This document shows positions 50,061 to 58,467 of a DNA stretch of 64,000 bases, one piece after another. The notes under the pieces were generated by a model that was not told the origin of the DNA, searched no databases, and saw only the letters and a program-made list of their open reading frames with translations. The position numbers and the translations under genes are program-made. The number at the start of each line of letters is the position of its first letter. The first letter of the stretch is position 1. Origin of the DNA: Rhodospirillaceae bacterium UBA1479 (GTDB taxonomy: Bacteria; Pseudomonadota; Alphaproteobacteria; Rhodospirillales; Casp-alpha2); contig DCRZ01000008.1 in the NCBI GenBank assembly GCA_002325375.1, positions 187,438 through 251,437 of the forward strand. Direction: 5' to 3'.

Positions 50061-51518
50061 CTATTCCTCTTCCTCGATGACGACCGGCGCCTCGAGGACC
50101 CAGGTGTCCTTGGTCCCGCCACCCTGCGAGGAGTTGACGACCAGCGACCCCGGCTTCAGCGCCACGCGGGTCAGGCCGCCCGGCATCACCCGGGTCTTCT
50201 CGCCCGACAGCACATAAGGCCGCAGATCGACGTGCCGCGGCGCGATGCCTTCCTCGACCAGGGTCGGGCAGGTCGACAGCGCCAAGGTCGGCTGGGCGAT
50301 GTAATTGTCCGGCTCCGCCTTCAGGCGCCGCTTGAAATCGTCGCATTCGGCCTTGGTGGCTTTGGGCCCCACCAACATGCCGTACCCGCCCGAACCATGG
50401 ACTTCCTTGACCACCAAGTCGGCGATGTTATCGAGCACGTACTTGAGGTCGTCCGGCTTGCGGCAGGAATAGGTCGGCACGTTCTGCAGTACCGGCTCCT
50501 CCCCCAGGTAGAAACGGATCATGTCGGGCACGAAGCAGTACATGGCCTTGTCGTCGGCGACGCCGGTGCCCATGGCGTTACACACGGTCACGCGGCCGCT
50601 GCGCACGACGGACAGCATGCCCGGCACGCCAAGGGCCGAGTCCGGATTGAAGGCCAATGGGTCGATGAACCCGTCATCGACCCGGCGGTAGATCACGTCG
50701 ACCCGCCTGGGTCCTTCGGTCGTGCGCATGAACATGGAGCCCGAGTCGACGAACAGATCGCGCCCTTCGACCAGTTCGATGCCCATTTCCATGGCCAGGA
50801 ACGCATGTTCGAAATAGGCGCTGTTGTATTGCCCCGGCGTCATCAGCACGACCGTGGGATCATCCACGCCCGCCGGCGCCACGGCCTGGAGCGAGCGCAG
50901 CAGGTATTCGGCATAGCGATCCACCGGTGCGACCACGGATTGCGCGAACAGATCCGGGAACAGGCGCATCATGGTTTCGCGGTTTTCCAACATGTAGGAC
51001 ACGCCCGATGGGGTGCGCACGTTGTCTTCCAGGACATAAAAGGTCTTGTCGTCGACCCGCACCACATCGACGCCGGACACATGGGCATAGACCCGACGCG
51101 GCAGATCGAGCCCCAACATCTGCGGCTGAAAGGCCTCGTTGGTCATCACCAGTTCGGCCGGCACGATGCCGGCGCGGATGATTTCCTGTTCGTGATAGAT
51201 GTCATGCAGAAAGGCGTTGAGCGCATCGACCCGCTGAATGGCGCCCCGTTCCAGAACGCTCCATTCCTCGTGGCTGATAATGCGCGGGATGACGTCGAAG
51301 GGAATTAGGCGCTCGCCGCCCTCGTCCTCGCCATAAACGGTGAAAGTGATGCCGAGCCGGCGGAACAACAAATCCGCCTGTGCGTGCTTCTGGCGAAGCC
51401 GCTCCAGGGACTGGTCGGTCAGCCAGGCCGAATAATCTCTATAAGCCGCGCGGATGTCTCCGTTCGCGGCGTGCATTTCGTCGAAAATGTCGGGTTTCTC
51501 TCTATCGGACAAATTCAC
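50061..51518 (-). CDS. Circularly permuted ATP-grasp protein (COG2308)
   Basis: A 485-residue protein; DUF404/DUF407-type circularly permuted ATP-grasp. Visible blocks are DDKTFYVLEDNVRTPSGVSYMLENR, VVLMTPGQYNSAYFEHAFLA, ALGVPGMLSVVRSGRVTVCNAMG, and VVKEVHGSGGYGMLVG with the ATP-grasp glycines. Predicted to ligate amino acids or peptides. It heads the minus-strand trio. No gene for the proteasome-like Anbu protease (COG3484), a common companion, is seen in this window. Confidence 0.94.
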   Translation of the reverse strand: MNLSDREKPDIFDEMHAANGDIRAAYRDYSAWLTDQSLERLRQKHAQADLLFRRLGITFTVYGEDEGGERLIPFDVIPRIISHEEWSVLERGAIQRVDALNAFLHDIYHEQEIIRAGIVPAELVMTNEAFQPQMLGLDLPRRVYAHVSGVDVVRVDDKTFYVLEDNVRTPSGVSYMLENRETMMRLFPDLFAQSVVAPVDRYAEYLLRSLQAVAPAGVDDPTVVLMTPGQYNSAYFEHAFLAMEMGIELVEGRDLFVDSGSMFMRTTEGPRRVDVIYRRVDDGFIDPLAFNPDSALGVPGMLSVVRSGRVTVCNAMGTGVADDKAMYCFVPDMIRFYLGEEPVLQNVPTYSCRKPDDLKYVLDNIADLVVKEVHGSGGYGMLVGPKATKAECDDFKRRLKAEPDNYIAQPTLALSTCPTLVEEGIAPRHVDLRPYVLSGEKTRVMPGGLTRVALKPGSLVVNSSQGGGTKDTWVLEAPVVIEEEE

Positions 51519-51649
51519 CCCAGGAGCCCAGTTGCCATTAAACCGTAGAGCATCATTTGGTGCGGCGCAACAGAGCCGACACCGGTCTGTAACGTTTAAC
51601 TGGTTGGCCTGCTAAGGTTTTCCGTGTAGAGGCGTCGGGGGGATTTGCC

Positions 51650-52069
51650 ATGTCCATTTATCCGTCCTTCGCCGCTCTCGTGGTCTTCTTATTCGCCGTC
51701 GCCGCCGATGCGGCGGAGGCACCGTGGCGCGCCCTGCCCCGGGCGGAAATGTTGGAAGAGGACTCCCACCCCCACGATGTCCAACCCGGCCAGGAAGCCC
51801 GTTTTCATACCCTGCCCGCCGCAACACCGTCCTTGATCGACGTCAAGTGCGCGCTGACCGGACCGGCGGCCCGGGCAGTCATCATGACCTCCGGCATGGA
51901 ATTGCAGGACTGGCCGCTGCCGGGCCGTGAATTCGACCTCGCGCCCGGGGCGACCCTGTGGCTCGACATCACCGCCGTGGTCGCCCCCAGTTCCAAGGAT
52001 GCCCCTTATTTCGCATTCCGGAACCTGGATGCATCGCGCCTGCTCTGGCACCAGTGCTATAACAATTAG
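51650..52069 (+). CDS. Small exported protein of unknown function
   Basis: A 139-residue protein with a signal peptide of about 22 residues (ending ADA-AEA). The remainder is mainly beta, with two cysteines (near DVKCALTG and WHQCYNN) that could pair. No family recognised. It starts 131 bases from the divergent ATP-grasp gene and 44 bases before the dehydratase gene, possibly on the same transcript. Confidence 0.7.
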   Translation: MSIYPSFAALVVFLFAVAADAAEAPWRALPRAEMLEEDSHPHDVQPGQEARFHTLPAATPSLIDVKCALTGPAARAVIMTSGMELQDWPLPGREFDLAPGATLWLDITAVVAPSSKDAPYFAFRNLDASRLLWHQCYNN

Positions 52070-52112
52070 AACAAACGCAGACACCAAACAGACCCTCCAA
52101 GGAAACCTCCGA

Positions 52113-53825
52113 ATGTCCGATGATCAGACAGGCATGAAAAAAGGCCTGACCCGCTATGGCGACGACGCCTTTTCCCTGTTCCTGCGCAAGGCCTTCATCA
52201 AGGCCATGGGCTATACGGACGATGCCCTGAACCGTCCGATCATCGGCATCGCCGACACCTTTTCCGGCTATAACGCCTGCCACAAGACGGTACCCGACCT
52301 GATCGAGGCCGTGAAACGCGGCGTCATGCTGGCCGGCGGCCTGCCGGTGGAGTTTCCGACCATCTCCATCCACGAAAGCTTCGCCCATCCGACCTCCATG
52401 TTCCTGCGCAACCTGATGTCCATGGACACGGAGGAAATGATCCGCGCCCAGCCGATGGACGCGGTCGTGCTGATCGGCGGCTGCGACAAGACGGTGCCGG
52501 CGCTGCTGATGGGCGCCGCCTCCGCCAATGTGCCGGCCATCGTCTGCGTCACCGGCCCCATGGGCACCGGCAGCCACAAGGGCGAGCGGCTGGGTGCGTG
52601 CACCGACTGCCGGCGCATGTGGGGCAAGTTCCGCGCCGGCGAAATCGACGAAGCCGAGATTGAGGACATTTCCTCCAAGCTGGTGCCCACGGCAGGCACC
52701 TGCGGCGTCATGGGCACGGCCTCGACCATGGCGCTGATGACAGAAGCCATGGGCATGATGCTGCCCGGCGGGGCGGCGATCCCGGCCTGGGCATCCGACC
52801 GCCTGCGCCATGCCGAGGAAACGGGCACCCGCGCCGTCGCCCTGGCCAAGGAAAAAGTGACGCCGGATCAAATCATTACGCAAGCGGCCCTGAACAACGC
52901 CATGAAGACGCTGCTGGCCATCGGCGGCTCGACCAACGGCATCGTCCACATGGCCGCCGTGGCCGGACGCCTGGGTCTCAATGTTGATCTGGACGCCTTC
53001 GATACGATGGGCCGCGACGTCCCCATGCTGGTCGACCTGAAACCCAACGGCAGCTACTACATGGAAGACCTGTGGAAGGCCGGCGGCCTGACCACCATCC
53101 TGCGCGAGATCGAAGACCTGTTGGACCTGGACTGCCCGACCGTGTCGGGCAAGACGTTGGGCGAGAACCTGGCCGCCATGGCCCCGGGATGGCAACAAGA
53201 CGTGGTGCGCCCGCGCGGCAATCCCCTGTTCTCCAAGGGCAGCATGGCCGTACTGCGCGGCAATTTGGCGCCGAACGGTGCGGTTTTGAAACAGTCGGCG
53301 GCCGACCAGGGCCTTTTGGTCCATGAAGGCCGCGCCGTGGTGTTCGAAAACCTGGAAGACCTGGCCGAACGCATCGACAGCGCGGACCTGGACGTGACCG
53401 CCGACGACGTGCTGGTGCTGCGCAACATCGGGCCCAAGGGAGCCCCCGGGATGCCTGAGGCCGGATACATTCCGATCCCGAAGAAACTGGCCAGCCAGGG
53501 CGTGAAGGACATGGTGCGCATTTCCGACGGCCGCATGAGCGGCACCGCCTTCGGAACGATCATCCTGCATGTCTCGCCCGAGGCCGCCGACGGCGGTCCC
53601 CTCGCCCTGGTGCAGACGGGCGACCGCATCCGCCTCGATACGCCGAACCGCAGCCTCACTCTACTAGTAGACGATACCGAAATGACCGCCCGGCGCGCCG
53701 CCTGGACCCCGCCCCCGGCGCACAAGGGATCGGGCCGCGGCTACCTGAAACTCTACCTGGATACGGTGACCCAGGCCGAGGACGGGGCCGATTTTGACTT
53801 TCTTCAGGCAACCGGCGACTCATAA
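52113..53825 (+). CDS. IlvD/Edd-family dehydratase, sugar-acid type
   Basis: A 570-residue protein starting MSDDQTGMKKG, preceded by AAGGA. Iron-sulfur and substrate residues: Cys in GGCDKTVPALLMGAAS, Cys in GACTDCRRMW, and Cys in GTCGVMGTAST. This pattern, with CDKTxPALLMGAAS, resembles L-arabonate and other sugar-acid dehydratases (which make 2-keto-3-deoxy sugar acids) rather than dihydroxy-acid dehydratase of branched-chain synthesis. No neighbouring sugar genes identify the substrate. Confidence 0.88.
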   Translation: MSDDQTGMKKGLTRYGDDAFSLFLRKAFIKAMGYTDDALNRPIIGIADTFSGYNACHKTVPDLIEAVKRGVMLAGGLPVEFPTISIHESFAHPTSMFLRNLMSMDTEEMIRAQPMDAVVLIGGCDKTVPALLMGAASANVPAIVCVTGPMGTGSHKGERLGACTDCRRMWGKFRAGEIDEAEIEDISSKLVPTAGTCGVMGTASTMALMTEAMGMMLPGGAAIPAWASDRLRHAEETGTRAVALAKEKVTPDQIITQAALNNAMKTLLAIGGSTNGIVHMAAVAGRLGLNVDLDAFDTMGRDVPMLVDLKPNGSYYMEDLWKAGGLTTILREIEDLLDLDCPTVSGKTLGENLAAMAPGWQQDVVRPRGNPLFSKGSMAVLRGNLAPNGAVLKQSAADQGLLVHEGRAVVFENLEDLAERIDSADLDVTADDVLVLRNIGPKGAPGMPEAGYIPIPKKLASQGVKDMVRISDGRMSGTAFGTIILHVSPEAADGGPLALVQTGDRIRLDTPNRSLTLLVDDTEMTARRAAWTPPPAHKGSGRGYLKLYLDTVTQAEDGADFDFLQATGDS

Positions 53826-53833
53826 CAGCCAGG

Positions 53834-53924
53834 ACATCTGCAAACGTAGTTATCCTTAACCGCCTCAGCAGTTAAACTGCATCACTACGCATGATTTCTT
53901 GGAATAACAACAAGTTGCAGATGT
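53834..53924. repeat. AT-rich inverted repeat in the 320-base gap before PAS gene
   Basis: ACATCTGCAA (53834-53843) and its complement TTGCAGATGT (53915-53924) frame the sequence, and the inner flanks (GTTATCCTTAA and TTGGAATAAC) also pair loosely. A T run and then TAGGAGGAAAGC follow. The gap (53826-54147) has no supported gene. It could be a folded leader, a terminator of the dehydratase or a short miniature element. Confidence 0.45.
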
Positions 53925-54147
53925 TTTTATAGATAGGAGGAAAGCAATCGACGCCGTTTACGGCACGTGTTTACGTTCCAAGCTCTGTGCCGACGGCCGC
54001 TTTTCCTCGCCGCGATTCCAGAACCGAAACGGCATGGCCCATGGAGGAAAACCGGCACGCTTAATGCATTAACACCGGATAGATCTTGGCATGTACGTGA
54101 TAGGGTGCCCGCAGGCGTTGAGGGAGCCTATCAAGAGGGAAATCACA

Positions 54148-54681
54148 ATGGCTTTCCGTAGCTTGAGTTCCTGGGGGGATTTTTCTTATGGCGCTTCGCG
54201 CGAAGAACGCCTGGACGAACTTGCCGCCCCCATACTGGTGGAAACATTCGCTTATTGGAAAAAAGTTACGCCCAAGGGTGCGATCGGCCCGGCATGGGGT
54301 GTCTTTAGGCTACAGGACCTATCGCCAGAGGCCATTTCCCTGACACTGGTTGTCGATGTTCTCCGCGATCCGTTGGACTTCCGTTACCGTTTTTGGGGCA
54401 CCGCCCATGTAGAACGGAAAAAGATCGACCGCACCGGGCAAAGGACGTCTGATGAACACCCCCAAGGGCGCGGCCCCAAGGTCGCGGGTGAATACCAAAC
54501 CGTCGTCGAGCGACACACCCCGCTGCTGTTTTCCAGGCTGATCGAATTCCCAGATGGTCGACTGCCCCTGCCCCAACTGGCTCTCCGCCTTCCACTTTCA
54601 AACGACGGAGAGCAGGTTACGGGAATCGCTTCCGTAACGTATTGGGATGAAAAGCGGCTTATCAGCGGAAACAACCGCTGA
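54148..54681 (+). CDS. PAS_5-type single-domain protein
   Basis: A 177-residue protein with start MAFRSLSSWGDFSYG, preceded by AGAGGG. The core RDPLDFRYRFWGTAHVERKKIDRTGQ followed by YQTVVERHTPLLF matches the PAS_5 family (a PAS-like domain largely in alphaproteobacteria) with GT-H/V at the position usually GTALV. No output domain. It may sense a ligand and act in trans. The codon use is less GC-rich than its neighbours. It ends two bases from the convergent livF gene. Confidence 0.78.
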   Translation: MAFRSLSSWGDFSYGASREERLDELAAPILVETFAYWKKVTPKGAIGPAWGVFRLQDLSPEAISLTLVVDVLRDPLDFRYRFWGTAHVERKKIDRTGQRTSDEHPQGRGPKVAGEYQTVVERHTPLLFSRLIEFPDGRLPLPQLALRLPLSNDGEQVTGIASVTYWDEKRLISGNNR

Positions 54682-54682
54682 G

Positions 54683-55591
54683 CTATCCGCCCAGGAACAA
54701 CCGGCCCACGTCCTCGTTTTCCAGCAGCGCGTCTCCCGTGCCGGCGATGGCCAGTTCGCCCGAGACCAGGACATAGCCGATATCGGCGAATTCCAGGCCC
54801 TTCTTGGCGTTCTGTTCGACCATGATGATGGTCTTGCCTTCGGTATGCTGAAGGTCGTCCAGGATGTCGAACACCATGTCGATGAACCGGGGCTCCAGCC
54901 CGATGGACGGCTCATCCACCAGCAGAACGTCCGGGTCCATGACCAGGGCGCGGGAGATTTCCAGCAACCGGCGCTCCCCCCCCGACAGCACCTTGGCCAG
55001 GTGCTTGCGGCGCTGGGCCAGGCGGTCGTACTTGGCGAACACCTTTTCCGCCGCTTCCTTGGCCTGGGCCGTGGTTTCCATGAGGAAGCCGCCCATCCAC
55101 AGGTTCTCTTCCACGGTCATGTCGGGGAAGATGGATTTGTCCTGCAGGATATAGGCGATGCCGGCCTGCTTCAGCTTCTGGTTGGCGGTCATATGGGCGA
55201 CGTCCTGGGCCTGAGCGCCCTCGCCCACCAGGATATTGCCGCCCATCACCGTATTGAGGCCGTAGATGGCGTGCAACACCGTCGACTTGCCGGCCCCGTT
55301 GGGGCCGATCAGACAGAGCGACTGCCCCTTGGCGACCTGCAGGTTAAGGCCGTGGATGATCTCCATCTTGCCGTAACCGCAACGCAGATCCTTCAGATTG
55401 ACGAAGGGATCGTTGTTGGCAAGGGTCGCGACCTGCTCCAGCGGGACCTCGACAGCCATGGCCTTGGCCTGGCGATTGACGTCTTCGACCGAAATGACCG
55501 CGTCGACGGTTCCCATGTGATAGCCGGTGGAGCGGCGGCTCGCGGCGGCCCCGGCGGATTCGTCTTCTTGTGCCTTGTTTTCGTCGGCCAT
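54683..55591 (-). CDS. livF: Branched-chain amino-acid ABC transporter, LivF ATPase
   Basis: A 302-residue ABC ATPase with Walker A GPNGAGKST, signature LSGGERRLLEI, Walker B VLLVDEPSIGLEP and MVEQN H-loop (Gln replacing His, usual in LivF). The N-terminal extension of about 60 residues (a Lys/Glu/Ala-rich start, then VDAVISVEDVNRQ) is not found in E. coli LivF. It lies after livG and shares its strand. Energises uptake of branched-chain or related amino acids. Confidence 0.93.
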   Translation of the reverse strand: MADENKAQEDESAGAAASRRSTGYHMGTVDAVISVEDVNRQAKAMAVEVPLEQVATLANNDPFVNLKDLRCGYGKMEIIHGLNLQVAKGQSLCLIGPNGAGKSTVLHAIYGLNTVMGGNILVGEGAQAQDVAHMTANQKLKQAGIAYILQDKSIFPDMTVEENLWMGGFLMETTAQAKEAAEKVFAKYDRLAQRRKHLAKVLSGGERRLLEISRALVMDPDVLLVDEPSIGLEPRFIDMVFDILDDLQHTEGKTIIMVEQNAKKGLEFADIGYVLVSGELAIAGTGDALLENEDVGRLFLGG

Positions 55592-55593
55592 GT

Positions 55594-56341
55594 TCAGTGT
55601 GCTCCCAGATAGGCGTCAATGACGCGCTGGTCATTCTGGACCTCGTCCGGCGTGCCATGGGCGAGAAGCTCGCCATGGGCCAGACAGTAGATCGACTGGG
55701 CCATGTTCATGATCACGCGCATGTTGTGCTCGATGACGAACAGGGTGATGCCCAGTTCTTCATTGGCGCGGCGGAGCCGGTCGATCAGCCCGTTGATGAG
55801 CGTCGGGTTGATGCCCGCCGTCGGCTCGTCAAGCAGCAGCACTTCGGGCCGGTTCATCAACGCCATGGCGAATTCGAGCAACTTTTGCTGCCCGAACGAA
55901 AGGTCGCCCGAGATCAGCCGCCGTTTTTCATAAAGGCCCACGATCGAGCAGACGATCGACCTCTTCCATGGTTTCCTTGTCGCCGCGGTTCTTGAACATG
56001 TCCGCGAAGCCCAACTTGCGGTGCGGGATCGAGATCAGCATGTTGTCGATGCAGTTCATGTTCGAATAGATGCGGGTCTGCTGGAAGGTGCGCAGAAGGC
56101 CCAGGCGCGCGATCTGCGGCACCCGGTAGGTGGAGATTTCCTCGCCCTTGAACTTGATCGAACCCTCGTCGACGGGATGGTAGCCGACGATGGAATTGAA
56201 CAGGGTCGTCTTGCCCGAACCGTTCGGCCCGATCAGGCCGGTGATGCCGCCGGACGGCACCTTCAGCGAGATGTTGTGATTGGCGACCACGCCCCCGTAG
56301 GACTTCGATACGCCCGAGATTTCAATGACGGTATCGGTCAT
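55594..56341 (-). pseudogene. livG: LivG ATPase, frameshifted
   Basis: N-terminal part (56341 to about 55936) reads MTDTVIEISGVSKSYGG, Walker A GPNGSGKTT and RTFQQTR, ending EEVDRLLD-RGPL-stop. The C-terminal part (about 55935-55594) continues in another frame with GLYEKRRLISGDLSFGQQ (signature LSFGQQKLLE), Walker B VLLLDEPTAGINP and IEHNM. Length is 748 bases, one more than a multiple of three; two added bases give 250 codons, the normal size. The break lies in CGATCGTGGGCC; a GTGTGG-type tract losing TG would restore VGL. Either a true frameshift (transporter then defective or needing a replacement) or a sequencing error. The start ATG overlaps livM's stop. Confidence 0.85.
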
Positions 56342-57369
56342 TTTGCCGTCTCCTTCTTGTCGACGATAATGCCGAACCGTTCCGGGAATTTTTCCATCAG
56401 CCAACCCATGATGCCCTGCTGGAAGAACACCACGTTGACGATGATCAGCACGCCGAGCGCCACCCATTGCCAGCCGAGGAAGTAGGTCCAGGTGAATTCC
56501 TTGAGGACGTGGAACAGGGCCGCGCCGAGGATCGGTCCCCACAGGGTCCCCTTACCGCCGAGCAGCGACATGGCGACCATGAAGATGCCGAAGGTGGCGA
56601 CCGGGAAGGCCACTTCCAGGGGCTCGACAAAGCCCGTCATATTGCCGAACAGGGCGCCGGAAATCCCAAGGAAGAACGCCGATACCGACCACGCGATGGT
56701 CTTGTAACGCAGGGTGTGGATGCCCATGGCTTCGGCTTTCTGTTCGTCGTCGCGGATGGCGTTGATGGCCAGGCCGAAACGGGTCGAATAAAGCCAGCTG
56801 CAGAACAGATAAGTTCCGATCGCGGCGAAGAAGCACATGAAATAGAACATGAACGACTTGCCGTCGGCGCTGCCCGGGTAGACGGGCATGGCCAAGCCGC
56901 CGCCGGCGCCGACCCATTCCCAGGTCCCCATCAGTTCACCGGCCGTCAGCGCGATGCCGAGGGTGCCGATGGCGAAATAAGGCCCGCGCAGACCGAACAG
57001 GGTCCAACCAAGGGACGCCGCCAACAAGGCTGAGCCGATGCCCGCGGCCAGAATTCCCCATCCCAAGCCCCAGAAGTACTCGGAATTCGTATAGCTGAAA
57101 TCGACCGCGCCGGAGGACGCCGTGTATTCAGACACGTTGGCGAACATGCTGATCTGGACCAGGGCCGAGATATACATGCCTGAACCGAAGAACAGGATGT
57201 TGCCGAGCGAGTTGTAGCCCATCTGACCGCCCATGATGTCCCAGGTCAAAGCGAACAGGACCATGACCCAAAGGACGGCAATCTGGATGGTCACGCCGGG
57301 AATGACGAAGGGGGCCCCGATACCGAAGATCAGGATCGGCAGATGCAGTTTCGGATTGAATGATTCCAA
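56338..57369 (-). CDS. livM: Branched-chain amino-acid ABC transporter, LivM permease
   Basis: A 343-residue permease of about nine helices; start TTG 57369 with GGGAG nine bases before it. GMYISALVQ follows NILFFGSG, and the loop ECWGLGWG is replaced by EYFWGLGWG. FAIGTLGIALTAGELMG and INAIRDDEQKAEAMGIHTLRYKTIAW (the ATPase-contact loop) are LivM signatures. It overlaps livG by four bases. Confidence 0.93.
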   Translation of the reverse strand: MESFNPKLHLPILIFGIGAPFVIPGVTIQIAVLWVMVLFALTWDIMGGQMGYNSLGNILFFGSGMYISALVQISMFANVSEYTASSGAVDFSYTNSEYFWGLGWGILAAGIGSALLAASLGWTLFGLRGPYFAIGTLGIALTAGELMGTWEWVGAGGGLAMPVYPGSADGKSFMFYFMCFFAAIGTYLFCSWLYSTRFGLAINAIRDDEQKAEAMGIHTLRYKTIAWSVSAFFLGISGALFGNMTGFVEPLEVAFPVATFGIFMVAMSLLGGKGTLWGPILGAALFHVLKEFTWTYFLGWQWVALGVLIIVNVVFFQQGIMGWLMEKFPERFGIIVDKKETAK

Positions 57370-57405
57370 GGTTTTTGCTCCCGTATTCGTTCTTCTTGGG
57401 TCGTG

Positions 57406-58308
57406 CTATTGCACGACCTGGCGATGGCGGCGCATTTCAAGCTGGCGGTAGATCAGTACGGCGACCAGAAGGCCGACCACACAGGCCTGCTGGTATTCGG
57501 CGCCGAGCACGAAGCCGCCGTACTGTTCCATGACGCCAAGCCCCAGACCCGCCATGATGACGCCGCCCAGATTGCCGAACCCGGCCGCCGTGACGATGAC
57601 GAAGGATCGGATCGAATGGCCGATACCGTAGAACGGCTGAATCACCCAGATCATCGAGATCAAGGCCCCCGCAGCACCACAGATCGCCGCGTTCAGGGAA
57701 AAGGTAAAGGCATAGACCTTGTCCGTGTCGATGCCCATGACCCGCGCGGCCCGGGCGTCCTGCGCCGTGGCGCGGATCGCCTGGCCCATGCGCGAATTCT
57801 TCATGAACAGCACCACGACGACCGCCAGCACCCCGCAGAGCGCGAAGGCAACCAGCTTGATATCGGCGACGGTGACGCTGTTGTCGAAATAACTGCGGAT
57901 GGCGAAATCGCTTTCCGCCGTCTGCACCTCGGGACCGAACATCAGGTTCAACGCCTGGGCCAGAACGATGGCGAGACCGAAGGTCGCAAGCAACGAGGTG
58001 AACATGTCCTTGTCGATGACGCGGCGGATGATGGTGACATAGACCAGCCAGCCGAACGTAAACATGACGACGATCGAGATCGGCAGGCCCCACAGAGGGT
58101 GAATGCCCTGCTTGCCCAGCCACCAAGCGATGTAACCGCCCATGATGACGAAGTCACCCTGCGCCAGGTTTTTCACGTTCATCACACCCCATACGAGGGC
58201 CAGGCCATAGGCCGCCAACGCAAAGGTCGAGCCGATGAACAGACCGTCGAGGATCAGCTGAATATTGAAGACCGGCGCTGCGGTCAGAATTGAAATATTG
58301 TCCCACAT
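57406..58308 (-). CDS. livH: Branched-chain amino-acid ABC transporter, LivH permease
   Basis: A 300-residue permease of about eight helices. YGLALVWGVMNVKNLAQGDFVIMGGYI is the LivH N-terminal signature, and GQAIRATAQDARAARVMGIDTDKVYAF the ATPase-contact loop. It pairs with LivM. It starts 159 bases after the binding-protein gene; the gap holds a strong hairpin. Confidence 0.94.
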   Translation of the reverse strand: MWDNISILTAAPVFNIQLILDGLFIGSTFALAAYGLALVWGVMNVKNLAQGDFVIMGGYIAWWLGKQGIHPLWGLPISIVVMFTFGWLVYVTIIRRVIDKDMFTSLLATFGLAIVLAQALNLMFGPEVQTAESDFAIRSYFDNSVTVADIKLVAFALCGVLAVVVVLFMKNSRMGQAIRATAQDARAARVMGIDTDKVYAFTFSLNAAICGAAGALISMIWVIQPFYGIGHSIRSFVIVTAAGFGNLGGVIMAGLGLGVMEQYGGFVLGAEYQQACVVGLLVAVLIYRQLEMRRHRQVVQ

Positions 58309-58392
58309 GTCCCTGATCCATCCCTAGTTCAGTGGAGAAGCGATTGGTCGGTATATCCGAAAATATGAATGCTGGTATGCGCAGGAACCGGC

Positions 58393-58420
58393 CGCCCCCG
58401 GCCAACATTGGCCGAGGGCG
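58393..58420 (-). other. strong hairpin between livK-like gene and livH
   Basis: CGCCCTCGGCCAA and TTGGCCGGGGGCG pair over 13 positions (one G-T) with a two-base loop. There is no T run, so it may be an mRNA 3'-end barrier or attenuator keeping the binding protein abundant. Confidence 0.6.
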
Positions 58421-58467
58421 TGGTTCAAGCTTTGCCTGCGGTCACCCGTCAGGCCGTAAAACCCTGA

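Noticed and set aside
53967..54161. 64-codon plus-strand frame before the PAS gene
   Set aside because: Begins with GTG, lacks a ribosome site and overlaps the PAS start; looks non-coding.
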